Origin: Metabacillus sediminilitoris
GTDB taxonomy: Bacteria; Bacillota; Bacilli; Bacillales; Bacillaceae
Length of the DNA: 64,000 nt
Direction of reading: 5' to 3'
Assembly (NCBI RefSeq): GCF_009720625.1
Contig: NZ_CP046266.1
Span: 2,551,501 to 2,615,500, forward strand
The notes under the pieces are model-generated. The model was not told the DNA's origin and did not search any database. It saw only the letters and a program-made list of their open reading frames with translations. The translations under genes and the position numbers were made by a program. Positions 9,941 to 17,740 of this stretch are shown here, piece after piece; position 1 is the stretch's first letter; the number at the start of each line of letters is the position of its first letter.

Positions 9941-10436
9941 GTTGAAGAATTAGCAGGAGAAAAGAAAGTTGCTGAAACTACACTAACTATTTCACATCCC
10001 TATCTAGTTGGAACTGCAATAAACTGGATAAAGAACCATGAAGATCCTGCAGCAAAACAATAGAGGTTTATCTTTGCAGTAGAAGGAAAAATTGATGGGA
10101 AGATGATAGGAACAGTAACACTTCGCCTTGAAAATAGTCAAAAAAGGGCTGAATTAGCTTACTGGTTTGGTGTCCCATTTTGGGGGAAGGGATACGCTTC
10201 TGAAACATTAAAAAGGCAATTGAATTCGGGTTTGATGATTTAGAATTGAATAGGCTTTGTTCAACAGTAATGAAGAAAAATATTGCTTCAAGCAAGGTTC
10301 TCACCTAAAGAATGGTTTTAGCCATGAAGGAACATTTCCTAAATACGATTTAAAGTGGGGATCTTACGTAGATGGTGAATACTATGGCTTGTTAAAGGAG
10401 AACTATAACAAATTTGTTAATACGAGAGGGCTTTGA
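9941..10436 (+). pseudogene. GNAT-family N-acetyltransferase, decayed
   Basis: The translation resembles RimJ/RimL-type acetyltransferases: EELAGEKKVAETTLTISHPY, then a nonsense codon (TAG in place of the Trp of KQWRF), GKMIGTVTLRLE, AYWFGVPFWGKGYASETLK and LNRLCSTVMKKNIASSKV, ending LLKENYNKFVNTRGL. The acetyl-CoA loop is visible as FWGKGYAS. The frame shifts after a five-A run at 10210-10214 and again near 10300. The N-terminus is replaced by a dispersed repeat. With a nonsense codon, two frame changes and truncation this is not functional. Confidence 0.8.
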
Positions 10437-10493
10437 CCTTGAAAAATTAACGTAAATTGGAACTCCTTAAAAGATTAGTTGAAAAATTCAATT

Positions 10494-10523
10494 TTTGACT
10501 AACGTGGAAGGTTAGTTCAACAA
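10494..10523 (+). repeat. Dispersed repeat tail, copy 9
   Basis: TTTGACTAACGTGGAAGGTTAGTTCAACAAG is a tail-like palindrome (TTGACTAAC/GTTAGTTCAA) about 60 bases after the GNAT remnant. Confidence 0.45.
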
Positions 10524-10544
10524 GAAAAAATTTTTCCAATAAAA

Positions 10545-10572
10545 ACACGGAGGTCAACGAACCCCCGTGTTG
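10545..10572 (-). terminator. Hairpin terminator of dsdA
   Basis: AACACGGAGG at 10545-10554 pairs with CCCCCGTGTT at 10563-10572 with one mismatch. On the minus strand it lies just past the dsdA stop and is followed by TTTTATTGG. Confidence 0.65.
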
Positions 10573-10574
10573 AA

Positions 10575-11936
10575 TTACCTTTGATTCTCTAACATTAAAT
10601 TCAAACCTATTTGATAATATTGCTTCATCATTTCTTCAGGAACCATATTTCCACCAGTCCCCCAAATAATGTGTGTACCTTTACTCATTTTTTTCGTTAA
10701 ATTATGCTTCAGTAAATAATCGGTTCCTTCTTTACATAATTTAATTGGTCCTATCATGCCTGCAAGTGCTGAAGGTTCTAAATGAATCCCCTCTGTATCA
10801 ACTAGTTCCTTTAATAACTTATACAACTGTTCATCGCTAACCGTATAATTACCACTTAGAAACGGTTCAATCGTTTTACCTACAAATCCAGATGGTCTTC
10901 CTACAGCAAGTCCATCAGCGTCTGTTACATTATCAATACCAATATCTTGCACAGAAATTTTATCATGAAGTCCAGTCATTAAACCAAGTAACATACATGG
11001 AGAGTGGGTAGGTTCTGCAAAAAAACAGTGAACATAGTCTTGATAAAATAACTTCAAACCAAAAGCTATTCCGCCAGGACCACCGCCTACTCCACATGGA
11101 AGGTAAACAAACAAAGGATGATTTTCATCAATTGTTATCTCTAACTCTTCTAATTGTTTTTTTAATCGCGATGCTGCTACTGCGTATCCTAAAAATAGGT
11201 CATAAGAATTTTCATCATCTACAAAATGACATGTAGGATCCCCATCTGCTTGGAGTCGACCTTCTTCTACTGCTTTACTATAATCCGATTCATATTCAAT
11301 TACATGAACATTTTTGCTTCGAAGTAAGTCCTTTTTCCATTGTTTTGCATTAGCCGACATATGAACGGTCACATTAAAACCTAACTTTGCACTCATGATG
11401 CCTATACTAAGTCCTAAATTTCCAGTTGAGCCTACTGCGATTGAATATTGGGAGAAAAATGTTCGAAACCTATCACTATCTAAAATGGAATAGTCATCTT
11501 GAATCGTCAACAATTGATGTTGAAGAGCTAATTTTTCTGCATGTTTGAGAACTTCATAAATCCCGCCTCTTGCTTTTATAGACCCTGATATAGGAAGGTG
11601 ACTATCACACTTAAGCAATAATTCACCTAATATAGGTTGTTGATAATCCTGCTCTAAGGATTGTTTCATGGAAGGAATTCTCACTAAAGGCGATTCTATT
11701 ATCCCATTCATCTTTTTTGTTTCTGGGAATACTTTGGCAATATATGGAGCAAATCGTTTTAACCTATCCTCTGCATCCTTTACATCATCTTGAGTAAGGG
11801 GAGATTTTTTAATTCCTGTTTTAAACTTTTCAACTTTAGGATTTAACCACAATATTTCCTTCATCGAAATGAGTTTGTTTAATAAAGGATAGTGTTCTTT
11901 CCATGTTTGTAGATCTCTGAATTCAATCTCTTTCAC
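10575..11936 (-). CDS. dsdA: D-serine dehydratase (D-serine ammonia-lyase)
   Basis: A cytoplasmic PLP enzyme of about 453 residues that converts D-serine to pyruvate and ammonia. The PLP lysine is Lys121 in [15 protein letters not shown]. The cofactor phosphate loop appears as [19 protein letters not shown] [13 protein letters not shown], and [14 protein letters not shown] is the second conserved glycine loop. Length and order match Bacillus DsdA. The frame is open further upstream to 11975, but GTG at 11936 follows GAGGAGG at ideal spacing. It is divergent from an XRE-cupin regulator across a 160-base spacer that holds a 21-bp palindrome. Confidence 0.9.
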   Translation of the reverse strand: MKEIEFRDLQTWKEHYPLLNKLISMKEILWLNPKVEKFKTGIKKSPLTQDDVKDAEDRLKRFAPYIAKVFPETKKMNGIIESPLVRIPSMKQSLEQDYQQPILGELLLKCDSHLPISGSIKARGGIYEVLKHAEKLALQHQLLTIQDDYSILDSDRFRTFFSQYSIAVGSTGNLGLSIGIMSAKLGFNVTVHMSANAKQWKKDLLRSKNVHVIEYESDYSKAVEEGRLQADGDPTCHFVDDENSYDLFLGYAVAASRLKKQLEELEITIDENHPLFVYLPCGVGGGPGGIAFGLKLFYQDYVHCFFAEPTHSPCMLLGLMTGLHDKISVQDIGIDNVTDADGLAVGRPSGFVGKTIEPFLSGNYTVSDEQLYKLLKELVDTEGIHLEPSALAGMIGPIKLCKEGTDYLLKHNLTKKMSKGTHIIWGTGGNMVPEEMMKQYYQIGLNLMLENQR

Positions 11937-12000
11937 TTTGATAGTCCTCCTCATTGACTTGATTAAAGTTATCAAAACGAAGTAAAATATAATTTAATGA

Positions 12001-12021
12001 ATGTTAAACACAGTTTAACAT
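12001..12021. promoter_or_regulatory. Palindromic operator candidate between dsdA and its regulator
   Basis: ATGTTAAAC at 12001-12009 and GTTTAACAT at 12013-12021 form a perfect 9-3-9 inverted repeat. Half-site-like TTGTTAAG and ATGTTAAAT follow at 12034 and 12054. The location between divergent genes suggests the binding site of the adjacent XRE-cupin protein. Confidence 0.6.
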
Positions 12022-12098
12022 AGACAATTTTGATTGTTAAGTATTATTTAAAAATGTTAAATTATAATTAACGATTAATGATCAAGGAGAGCATAGTA

Positions 12099-12644
12099 AT
12101 GGAAAATATAGATATTGGTAAGAAGGTTGGAAAATATAGAAAAGCTAAAGACTTAAGCATTAGAGAATTAGCAAAGTTAGCTGAAATAACGCCTTCAATG
12201 TTGAGCCAAATAGAACGTGGCTTAGCAAACCCTTCTATTCAGACTCTTAAAGTTTTAGCGAAATCCCTAGACGTTCCTACATTTAGTTTTTTCATTGAAG
12301 AAACAAACACGGTTGATTTAGTTGTTAGGTCTAGTCACCGAAAGAAAATGATCATTGAAAACTTATCCTATGAGCTAGTTTCACCAGATTTTACTGGAAA
12401 CCTGGCAACAGCCATTATGAATTTTCCACCGAACACTGCTTCATCTGAGAAACAGTTGGAGCATAAAGGAGAAGAAGTTGCTTTTGTATTAGAGGGGAAA
12501 ATTAAAGTGTTTTTAGATGATGAAGAATACATATTGGAACCTGGCGACAGTGTAAAAATACCAACACAAATGAAGCATAAATGGGAAAATAATTTTAATG
12601 AACATGCTGCAATACTTTTTTCGGTGACTCCGTCAGCTTTTTAA
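12099..12644 (+). CDS. XRE-family regulator with C-terminal cupin domain
   Basis: About 181 residues. An HTH_3 domain occupies residues 8-62 (VGKYRKAKDLSIRELAKLAE, ITPSMLSQIERGLANPS, LKVLAKSLDVP). A Cupin_2 domain occupies about 105-175, with HKGEEVAFVLEGKIKVFLD and EPGDSVKIPTQMKHKWEN. Such regulators bind an effector in the cupin barrel and often control an adjacent amino-acid or amine gene. The frame is open to 12078, but the ATG at 12099 follows AAGGAG at normal spacing. Divergent dsdA and the shared palindrome make D-serine dehydratase the likely target (inference). Confidence 0.85.
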   Translation: MENIDIGKKVGKYRKAKDLSIRELAKLAEITPSMLSQIERGLANPSIQTLKVLAKSLDVPTFSFFIEETNTVDLVVRSSHRKKMIIENLSYELVSPDFTGNLATAIMNFPPNTASSEKQLEHKGEEVAFVLEGKIKVFLDDEEYILEPGDSVKIPTQMKHKWENNFNEHAAILFSVTPSAF

Positions 12645-12720
12645 GTATTTAACAAACGCTCACAGGTTACTTGTAGAAACTGTGGTATTGTATAGTACCT
12701 GAACAGAAAGGGGATTAGAG

Positions 12721-12935
12721 ATGGAGGGTAAAGAGAAAGTTTATTACGAACGAGGTACGATGAACTAAGGATGAAAAATATCCGAGCACATAAACTTGTG
12801 CAAGAATTTAATAATTGTCCAATCGAAGATTCAATAAGAAAAGAGGAAATTATTCAGGAATGTATGGCAGAAGTAAGGATTGATGACAACTGTATGATAT
12901 TGAGTTCTTATGACACAAGAAAGATTGTAAAATAA
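12721..12935 (+). pseudogene. maa: Maltose O-acetyltransferase remnant with internal deletion
   Basis: Reading through an early stop, the translation contains ERGTMN, then YDELRMKNIRAHKLVQEFNN, followed by CPIEDSIRKEEIIQE and CMAEVRIDDNCM. These match the N-terminal Mac domain and the first left-handed helix turns of Maa/NodL acetyltransferases (R-RARKLV-EFN and EVRIGDNCM), with the roughly 40 residues between them lost. The C-terminal part of the enzyme is absent. A 54-residue frame from 12771 remains open but cannot encode a working enzyme. A dispersed repeat follows within a few bases. Confidence 0.7.
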
Positions 12936-12939
12936 TATA

Positions 12940-13030
12940 CTTAACGAAAGGGTGCGTTGATCCAAGAAGGATCAATGCACTTTTTTGTTGAAGTTCTTAT
13001 TCAGCTAACTGGGAAGAATAGTTAAAGAAG
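12940..13030 (+). repeat. Dispersed repeat, copy 10 (well preserved)
   Basis: Head CTTAACGAAAGGGTGCGTTGATCC. The hairpin GTGCGTTGATCC/GGATCAATGCAC spans 12952-12980 and is followed by TTTTTT. The tail at 13005-13030, CTTATTCAGCTAACTGGGAA to AATAGTTAAAGAAG, is palindromic at both arms. Confidence 0.75.
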
Positions 13031-13080
13031 TATGGACGGAAAAGATAAGTTATTGGAGAGTTCTAACTATATAAGGAGGT

Positions 13081-13307
13081 ATGGAATATGAAGGTCAAAT
13101 GATAGTAGAATTTGAAATAAATGCTGTTGGGGAAGAGACAATAAATGGTTTCGATAGTTCATATAAGAATTATGAAATTGCAAGAACAAAAAGTCTTCCA
13201 AAACACTAACATTGGGGAATCTTGAAGAGATTATTGACGAACTTTTTGCTGAAATTCAGTTAGCGTATAACCAACCAGAACATTTAACAGCAAAGATAGT
13301 TATTTGA
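13081..13307 (+). pseudogene. Small hypothetical gene with a frameshift at an A-run
   Basis: Behind AAGGAGGT, the frame MEYEGQMIVEFEINAVGEET to ARTKSLPKH stops at 13209. If one A is added to the run at 13200-13203, it continues as TLTLGNLEEIIDELFAEIQL and ends NQPEHLTAKIVI at 13307. The joined product would be about 75 residues, acidic, with a beta strand then helices. The family is not recognised. The ribosome site abuts the ATG at 13081, so the ATG at 13099 may be the true start. Confidence 0.45.
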
Positions 13308-13361
13308 GTGAAAAAAGAGAAAAATAAAATTATGTATCTTGGGTAAAAAAAAGGGGGAAAC

Positions 13362-13395
13362 TTCTTCAAATTACGGGGCAGAATAGTTAAATATC
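13362..13395 (+). repeat. Dispersed repeat tail, copy 11
   Basis: CTTCTTCAAATTACGGGGCAGAATAGTTAAATA matches the tail consensus TTCAACTA-ACGGGGCAGAA-TAGTTGAA, also seen at 2229 and 13011. Confidence 0.55.
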
Positions 13396-13409
13396 CATAC
13401 AGTTACTAT

Positions 13410-13435
13410 CCCCACCAACAATGGTGGGGGTTTTT
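13410..13435 (+). terminator. Rho-independent terminator
   Basis: CCCCACC at 13410-13416 and GGTGGGG at 13423-13429 form a perfect 7-bp stem with a 6-base loop, followed by GTTTTTGTTT. The next 220 bases before azlB are AT-rich, with TATAAT hexamers at 13585 and 13595 that may be promoter -10 boxes. Confidence 0.8.
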
Positions 13436-13654
13436 GTTTACCCCGACTATCTCTTTTTTGAAAGACGGTATTAGATTAATACTTGTAGTAGCGTTGTTCA
13501 ATTGGTAAGTAAATTATTTAAATCAAAAGTAAATAAAATTCTCTTTATTTTTAATTGAAATAAATTAAATTCACTTTTTAGTTGTATAATGGCATATAAT
13601 TCTTTATTATACGTATTGTGCGGAATATAATTTAATTTTAGGAGGGGCTGCAAA

Positions 13655-14128
13655 ATGACGTTTATTCTTGACGATTATGATAAGGCGATATTAAGAGAAT
13701 TGCAGGAAGATGCTTCAATATCAAATCTAAATTTGTCAAAAAAAATTGGGCTTTCACCATCGGCATGCCTTACAAGAACAAAAAATCTAGTAGAAACAGG
13801 TATTATCAAAAAATTTACTACTATTGTCGATGAGAACAAACTGGGAATTGAAGTTACAGCATTAGCTCTTATTAACTTAACACCTTTTAACAGGGAAACA
13901 ATTCATTCATTTTTAGAGGATATAGATAGGTATCCTCAGGTTCAAGAGTGCTACACACTTACAGGAAGTCATGATTTTTTGCTTAAGATTGTAGCAAAGG
14001 ATATGGAGAGTTATCGGAACTTTATTATTGATTCACTAATGCAAAATTCTGCAATTAGCAGGGTTGATACTAGCATGGTTATGAGTACAGAAAAAAGAAC
14101 TGTCAGTGTGCCAATTGACGAAGTTTAG
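13655..14128 (+). CDS. azlB: Lrp/AsnC-family regulator AzlB
   Basis: A 157-residue Lrp-type protein. The N-terminal winged HTH (DDYDKAILRELQEDASISNL, LSKKIGLSPSACLTRTKNLVE) precedes the RAM/AsnC ligand domain, with VQECYTLTGSHDFLLKIVAKD near residues 95-115. It sits directly upstream of azlC and azlD, the arrangement of the Bacillus subtilis azl operon, in which AzlB represses branched-chain amino-acid export genes. The ATG follows AGGAGGGG. The AT-rich upstream region with several AATTAAAT-like stretches is a plausible binding area but shows no clear operator. Confidence 0.85.
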   Translation: MTFILDDYDKAILRELQEDASISNLNLSKKIGLSPSACLTRTKNLVETGIIKKFTTIVDENKLGIEVTALALINLTPFNRETIHSFLEDIDRYPQVQECYTLTGSHDFLLKIVAKDMESYRNFIIDSLMQNSAISRVDTSMVMSTEKRTVSVPIDEV

Positions 14129-14140
14129 GAGGTTACTAAT

Positions 14141-14908
14141 TTGAATGAAAACAAAGAATCGTTAAATTTAAATTCTCTTAGAATATACAATCATATGAAC
14201 AAAAGAAATCAAATATGGATTGCATTTTGTACGGCTTTCCCAAATACAGTGCCGATTTTTGCAGGATTTGTTTTTTTGGGAATTGCTTATGGAATCTTTA
14301 TGAATTCATTGGGCTTTGGTGCAATTTACCCGATTTTGATGAGTCTTTTAATATTTGCAGGCTCAATGGAGTTTGTGGCAGCGAATTTGTTGCTTATGAC
14401 TTTTAATCCGATAAATGCTCTAATTCTAACTTTAATGGTAAATGCACGACATTTGTTTTACGGCATTTCCATGCTGGATAAGTACAAGGGTATTGGGAAG
14501 AAAAAACTCTACATGATTTATGGGCTTTGTGATGAATCTTTTGCGATTAATAGTACCGTTAATATTCCAAAAAATGTTGACAAGGGCTGGTTTATGTTCT
14601 TTGTGACTTTGTTGAATCACTCCTATTGGGTCATAGGGTCAGCAATTGGGGGCATTTTTGGTTCTTACGTTAAATTTAACACTGAAGGACTCGAGTTTGT
14701 TATGACTGCTCTTTTTGTCGTCATTTTCATTGAACAATGGATGAAAGAGAAAAAGCACCACAGTGCTGTTTTAGGTCTTGGACTTTCAACTATAAGTCTT
14801 ATCATTTTTGGTGGAACCAATTTTATTATTCCAGCTATGATTGCAATATTTGGGATACTTACCTTACTTAGAAAGCCATTAGAAAAGTTTGAGGTGAACG
14901 AAGCATGA
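14141..14908 (+). CDS. azlC: Branched-chain amino acid exporter subunit AzlC
   Basis: A 255-residue membrane protein of the AzlC (LIV-E large subunit) family. Marks are [20 protein letters not shown], a [12 protein letters not shown] segment, the conserved [13 protein letters not shown] and a following DESFAI. About seven hydrophobic segments are visible. With AzlD it exports branched-chain amino acids and analogues such as 4-azaleucine. The TTG start follows GGAGG at normal spacing, 12 bases after azlB, and the end overlaps azlD by four bases, so the three genes form one operon. Confidence 0.9.
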   Translation: MNENKESLNLNSLRIYNHMNKRNQIWIAFCTAFPNTVPIFAGFVFLGIAYGIFMNSLGFGAIYPILMSLLIFAGSMEFVAANLLLMTFNPINALILTLMVNARHLFYGISMLDKYKGIGKKKLYMIYGLCDESFAINSTVNIPKNVDKGWFMFFVTLLNHSYWVIGSAIGGIFGSYVKFNTEGLEFVMTALFVVIFIEQWMKEKKHHSAVLGLGLSTISLIIFGGTNFIIPAMIAIFGILTLLRKPLEKFEVNEA

Positions 14909-15237
14909 CAATGAGTTTAACGCAGCATATTATTACAATTGCTATGGTGGTTTTAGGCACAATGCTTACAAGGTTTCTTCCATTTATCGTTTTCCCATCA
15001 GGTAAACCCACACCGAAATATGTTCAATATCTCGGGAAAGTGTTACCGTCAGCGGTAATTGGACTTTTGGTCATTTATTGTTTTAAGGATGTGAGCTTAC
15101 TATCTGTAAGTCAAGGTGTCCCTGAATTTTTAGGAGTGGCGGCAGTTGTACTTCTTCATTTTTGGAAGAAAAACATGCTTCTTTCAATAGCTGGAGGTAC
15201 GATAGTCTACATGTTATTGGTTCAAATGCTTTTTTAA
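14905..15237 (+). CDS. azlD: Branched-chain amino acid exporter small subunit AzlD
   Basis: A 110-residue protein with three to four hydrophobic helices and the AzlD marks [13 protein letters not shown] near residues 18-30 and [17 protein letters not shown] near 45-61. It is the small partner of AzlC. Its ATG overlaps the azlC stop as ATGA, indicating translational coupling. Confidence 0.9.
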   Translation: MTMSLTQHIITIAMVVLGTMLTRFLPFIVFPSGKPTPKYVQYLGKVLPSAVIGLLVIYCFKDVSLLSVSQGVPEFLGVAAVVLLHFWKKNMLLSIAGGTIVYMLLVQMLF

Positions 15238-15515
15238 ATTACATTGCGATAATGCCAGTGTTAGGTAAGATAAGTGATTTACACATAAAGAACTAACAGC
15301 ATTTTAGTCAGAACACTTAATCATTAAAAGATGTCAACAAAACAGTCGAGGGATATGTATCAGAAAGGAAAAAGTAATATTGGAATATAAAATAATGTTA
15401 TTAAACTACTATGAAAATTAAATTATGTAAGGAAGAAAAGAAGGCAATACTAAAGAAGACGCAGCTCATTCATTTTTAAAAAAAGGAGAGCGCCTGATTC
15501 ATAGGCAATTAAAAA
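15238..15515. other. Intergenic region, no supported gene
   Basis: AT-rich sequence between azlD and the IS110 element. A short frame ending at the IS boundary (GNTKEDAAHSFLKKGERLIH) lacks a start with a ribosome site and may be the tail of a gene truncated before the insertion. No hairpin terminator with a T-tract was found. Confidence 0.4.
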
Positions 15516-15533
15516 GCTAATCTTTAGACTGGA

Positions 15534-16757
15534 TCAGGATGCTTCTGTTTCTGTCAGCGAAACGGTGTAGCCTAAGCTTTCAAGTCGTCGAAGCGAATGA
15601 CGTACAATTGATTGTGCTCTTTGTTTATCAAAGTAGTCTTCACCTAAGTCTACATACATTTCTTTTCGTGTTAAAAGATAGTAACATATTCGCAATATGG
15701 CATGAGAGACAACAATAGCAGCGCGTTTTGTACCCTTGCGGGCAGCTGTACGTCGATACAATGCCCCAAGGTAGTTTTTAGATCCTCTTACTGAGTGAGC
15801 TGCTTCTTGTAAGGCTGATTTTAAATATTTATTCCCTTTCTTAGTTTTGGAAGATTTTCTTTTACCAGCACTTTCGTTTTGTCCTGGAACTAACCCTGCC
15901 CAAGAACACATATGAGCAGCGCTTGGAAATTGATTTTTAACATCAGTTCCAATCTCAGCTAGAATCTGTTCTGCCATACGGGTAGCGACACCTGGAATTG
16001 AATCTAAACGTTCAACGTCATCTTGATAAGAACTCATTCTTTCTGCAATTTCATTATCAAGCTTCTCGATTTGATCTGTAAGAAAATCAATGTGAGTGAT
16101 AATTGTTTTAAGCATCATTCGCTGATGAGGGCTAATGTAGCCTCGTAATGCTAACTCTAGTTCCTCTTTTTTCTTTTTCAATGTTCTGCGAGCGAAGCTT
16201 GCGAGCTTTACGGGATCATCTTCTCCATCAGCAATCGCACGAAGCATCTCCATAGCGGAAACACCCTTAATTTGTGACACAACTGAACCCAGTTTAATGT
16301 TAGCACCTTCTAACACTTTTTGGATTCGATTTTGTTGTCTCGCCCGTTCTTGAATGATACTTCTACGGTATCGAACTAATTCTCGTAATTCTCTTTGATC
16401 TCGATTGGGAATATAGCTAGCTTTTATTAATCCATGACGAAGAAGCTTCGCAATCCACTCAGCATCATTTACATCAGTTTTCCGTCCAGGAACAGCTTTA
16501 ATGTGTTGTGCATTGACTACTAAAAATTCAATTCCCTCACTTTCTAGTAAATTCACAATTGGCTTCCAGTATACGCTGGTGCTTTCCATGGCAACATGAG
16601 AACAATTGTGTTCCTTAATCCAGTCTAATAGTTTTAACAAAAACACGGTTTTCGTTGAAAAAGTTTGAATCTCCTTTCCTTCTGGTGTAAGAATACATGC
16701 GGTGATAGAGTCTTTATGAACGTCCATCCCACATGCTCGTTCAATGATTACATCCAT
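15534..16757 (-). CDS. IS110-family transposase (DEDD plus Transposase_20)
   Basis: A 407-residue recombinase. The N-terminal RuvC-like DEDD domain shows Asp12 in GMDVHKDS, Glu58 in VAMESTSVYWKP, and Asp95 and Asp98 in GRKTDVNDAEWIA. A helical linker follows. The C-terminal Transposase_20 domain carries LDSIPGVATRMAEQILAEIG and SWAGLVPGQNESAGKRKSS, where the catalytic serine is expected. Length is normal and no frame is broken, so the protein may be active. IS110 enzymes work with an element-encoded bridge RNA. The gene starts at ATG 16757 with GAGAGGAAAATT upstream. Confidence 0.95.
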   Translation of the reverse strand: MDVIIERACGMDVHKDSITACILTPEGKEIQTFSTKTVFLLKLLDWIKEHNCSHVAMESTSVYWKPIVNLLESEGIEFLVVNAQHIKAVPGRKTDVNDAEWIAKLLRHGLIKASYIPNRDQRELRELVRYRRSIIQERARQQNRIQKVLEGANIKLGSVVSQIKGVSAMEMLRAIADGEDDPVKLASFARRTLKKKKEELELALRGYISPHQRMMLKTIITHIDFLTDQIEKLDNEIAERMSSYQDDVERLDSIPGVATRMAEQILAEIGTDVKNQFPSAAHMCSWAGLVPGQNESAGKRKSSKTKKGNKYLKSALQEAAHSVRGSKNYLGALYRRTAARKGTKRAAIVVSHAILRICYYLLTRKEMYVDLGEDYFDKQRAQSIVRHSLRRLESLGYTVSLTETEAS

Positions 16758-17005
16758 TTTAATTTTCCTCTCTACGACATATTAGTGGAGGCTGGTGCAA
16801 CAACCAGAACAGGGATTAATCTACTATGAGTGCTTCCGCAAGGGAGCAACAGTCAGTGGTGCACCGTGGTCGAAGGAGTCAGACTAAAGGGTGGGCTCTA
16901 ACGCACCATAGTTTATCGACCTTCCTCTCCCAGCCGTAGAATCAGTATTGACGGTTCTAGACCATTTTCATTCTCTGTGGTGCAGCGCTGATTTTTGCGC
17001 TGCAT
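16758..17005 (-). ncRNA. Candidate bridge RNA region of the IS110 element
   Basis: The non-coding left end upstream of the transposase is where IS110-group bridge RNAs are encoded. On the strand of the transposase it can fold into two successive loops. One is closed by GGTCGA/TCGACC (16868-16873 with 16916-16921). The next is closed by GGTGCA/TGCACC (16794-16799 with 16860-16865) and holds an inner hairpin, TGCTTCC/GGGAGCA at 16831-16848. The first loop contains CTAAAGGGTG (+ strand 16884-16893), identical to the flanking target at 17012-17021. Exact RNA ends are unknown. Confidence 0.6.
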
Positions 17006-17011
17006 GGGCGG

Positions 17012-17097
17012 CTAAAGGGTGCTTGAGTTAAAGAGTGGTGCTGTTGTGGCAGCCTTTTTTCTTATTCAACAAACAGTGCAGGTGACTGGAATAAGAC
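17012..17097 (+). repeat. Dispersed repeat, copy 12 (interrupted by the IS110)
   Basis: The head CTAAAGGGTGCTTGAG starts at the IS edge. The hairpin GGTGCTG/GTGGCAGCC is followed by TTTTTT. The tail at 17052-17094, CTTATTCAACAAACAGTGCAG to ...CTGGAATAAG, is a clear imperfect palindrome. It aligns base for base with copy 1 over much of its length. Confidence 0.8.
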
Positions 17098-17338
17098 AAC
17101 CAAGTTCAATCATATCTTTAGGAAAACAAAAAGGGTGTGATCGGCAATAAAAGGCCAAAATCAAGTTTTTTTCTGTTCAATTAGAGGTTCAACAATTAAA
17201 AAGTTTATAATACTAGATTGTATTACTGGTACAGGCATATATTATGCTTTAAAAATCATAACATCTAGCGTCTTAGTTGGAGTTGTTGGAAGTATTGTTT
17301 GTACAGAAAGTATAAAAAGAATACCTTCAAAGTGTTGC
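17098..17338 (+). other. Decayed or unrecognised short coding remnant
   Basis: No start with a ribosome site is seen. One frame ending at 17343 reads ILDCITGTGIYYALKIITSS and VLVGVVGSIVCTESIKRIPS, a hydrophobic stretch that could be the end of a small membrane protein. It lies between two repeat copies, the position occupied by a gene elsewhere in this region. Confidence 0.35.
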
Positions 17339-17416
17339 ACTTAATCAAACAGGGGGTTGATCCAGAGGATTAACGCTTTTTTTCTTATTCAAATAAATAG
17401 GGGAAGTTCAATAAGG
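17339..17416 (+). repeat. Dispersed repeat, copy 13
   Basis: Head CTTAATCAAACAGGGGGTTGATCC with hairpin GTTGATCC/GGATTAAC at about 17356-17374 and a seven-T tract. The tail CTTATTCAAATAAATAGGGG and AAGTTCAATAAG is palindromic at its arms. Confidence 0.7.
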
Positions 17417-17462
17417 TACTAACAAAGTAGTTTTCAATACTTCAAATAAATAGTAAGTAAAG

Positions 17463-17496
17463 AACCCTCTCAAAAATCATCGTTCTTGAGAGGGTT
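17463..17496. terminator. Bidirectional hairpin terminator
   Basis: AACCCTCTCAA at 17463-17473 and TTGAGAGGGTT at 17486-17496 are a perfect 11-bp stem, followed on the + strand by TCGTTTTATTT. Confidence 0.75.
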
Positions 17497-17536
17497 TCGT
17501 TTTATTTAAAAGTTTGTAGATTCGGTGAGAGGAAAT

Positions 17537-17740
17537 ATGTCTCAAATGATTGCTCAAATTCTAAGTGACATAAACAACCGTTTTGAGCCTATTATTTTTA
17601 GCGATGGAAATCCGCATAATCCTGATGCTACCCTCTATATAAACTCACCCATACTAAAAGAGGTAAACGTTATTTGGAGTAATATGATTTTTTCTACTAT
17701 TAATGAAAGTAATACAATGAGCCAATCGCTCTACCCCTAG
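17537..17740 (+). CDS. Short ORF of doubtful status (67 aa)
   Basis: The ATG at 17537 follows GAGAGGA and opens MSQMIAQILSDINNRFEPII, continuing FSDGNPHNPDATLYINSP. The second half overlaps, on the opposite strand, the coding end of the MocR-type gene, where it is only a shadow. The first 40 residues look protein-like and may be the start of a truncated gene. The family is not recognised. Confidence 0.25.
   Translation: MSQMIAQILSDINNRFEPIIFSDGNPHNPDATLYINSPILKEVNVIWSNMIFSTINESNTMSQSLYP

Larger units (their letters stand above)
15521..17011 (-). mobile_element. IS110-family insertion sequence, apparently complete
   Basis: About 1.49 kb carrying one intact transposase and a 250-base non-coding left end upstream of it. 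GCTAA occurs on both sides, at 15516-15520 and 17011-17015. Joining the flanks gives GCTAAAGGGTGCTTGAG, which is the head of a dispersed repeat (compare 1204 and 8475), so the element sits inside one. Exact ends are uncertain by a few bases because the shared GCTAA could belong to either side. There are no long terminal inverted repeats, as expected for IS110. A hairpin GCAGCGC/GCGCTGC lies at 16982-17003 near the left tip. Confidence 0.85.

Noticed and set aside
15238..15515. T-box or leucine-type leader for azl genes
   Set aside because: The region is downstream of azlD and shows no specifier stem or T-box sequence; none was found upstream of azlB either.
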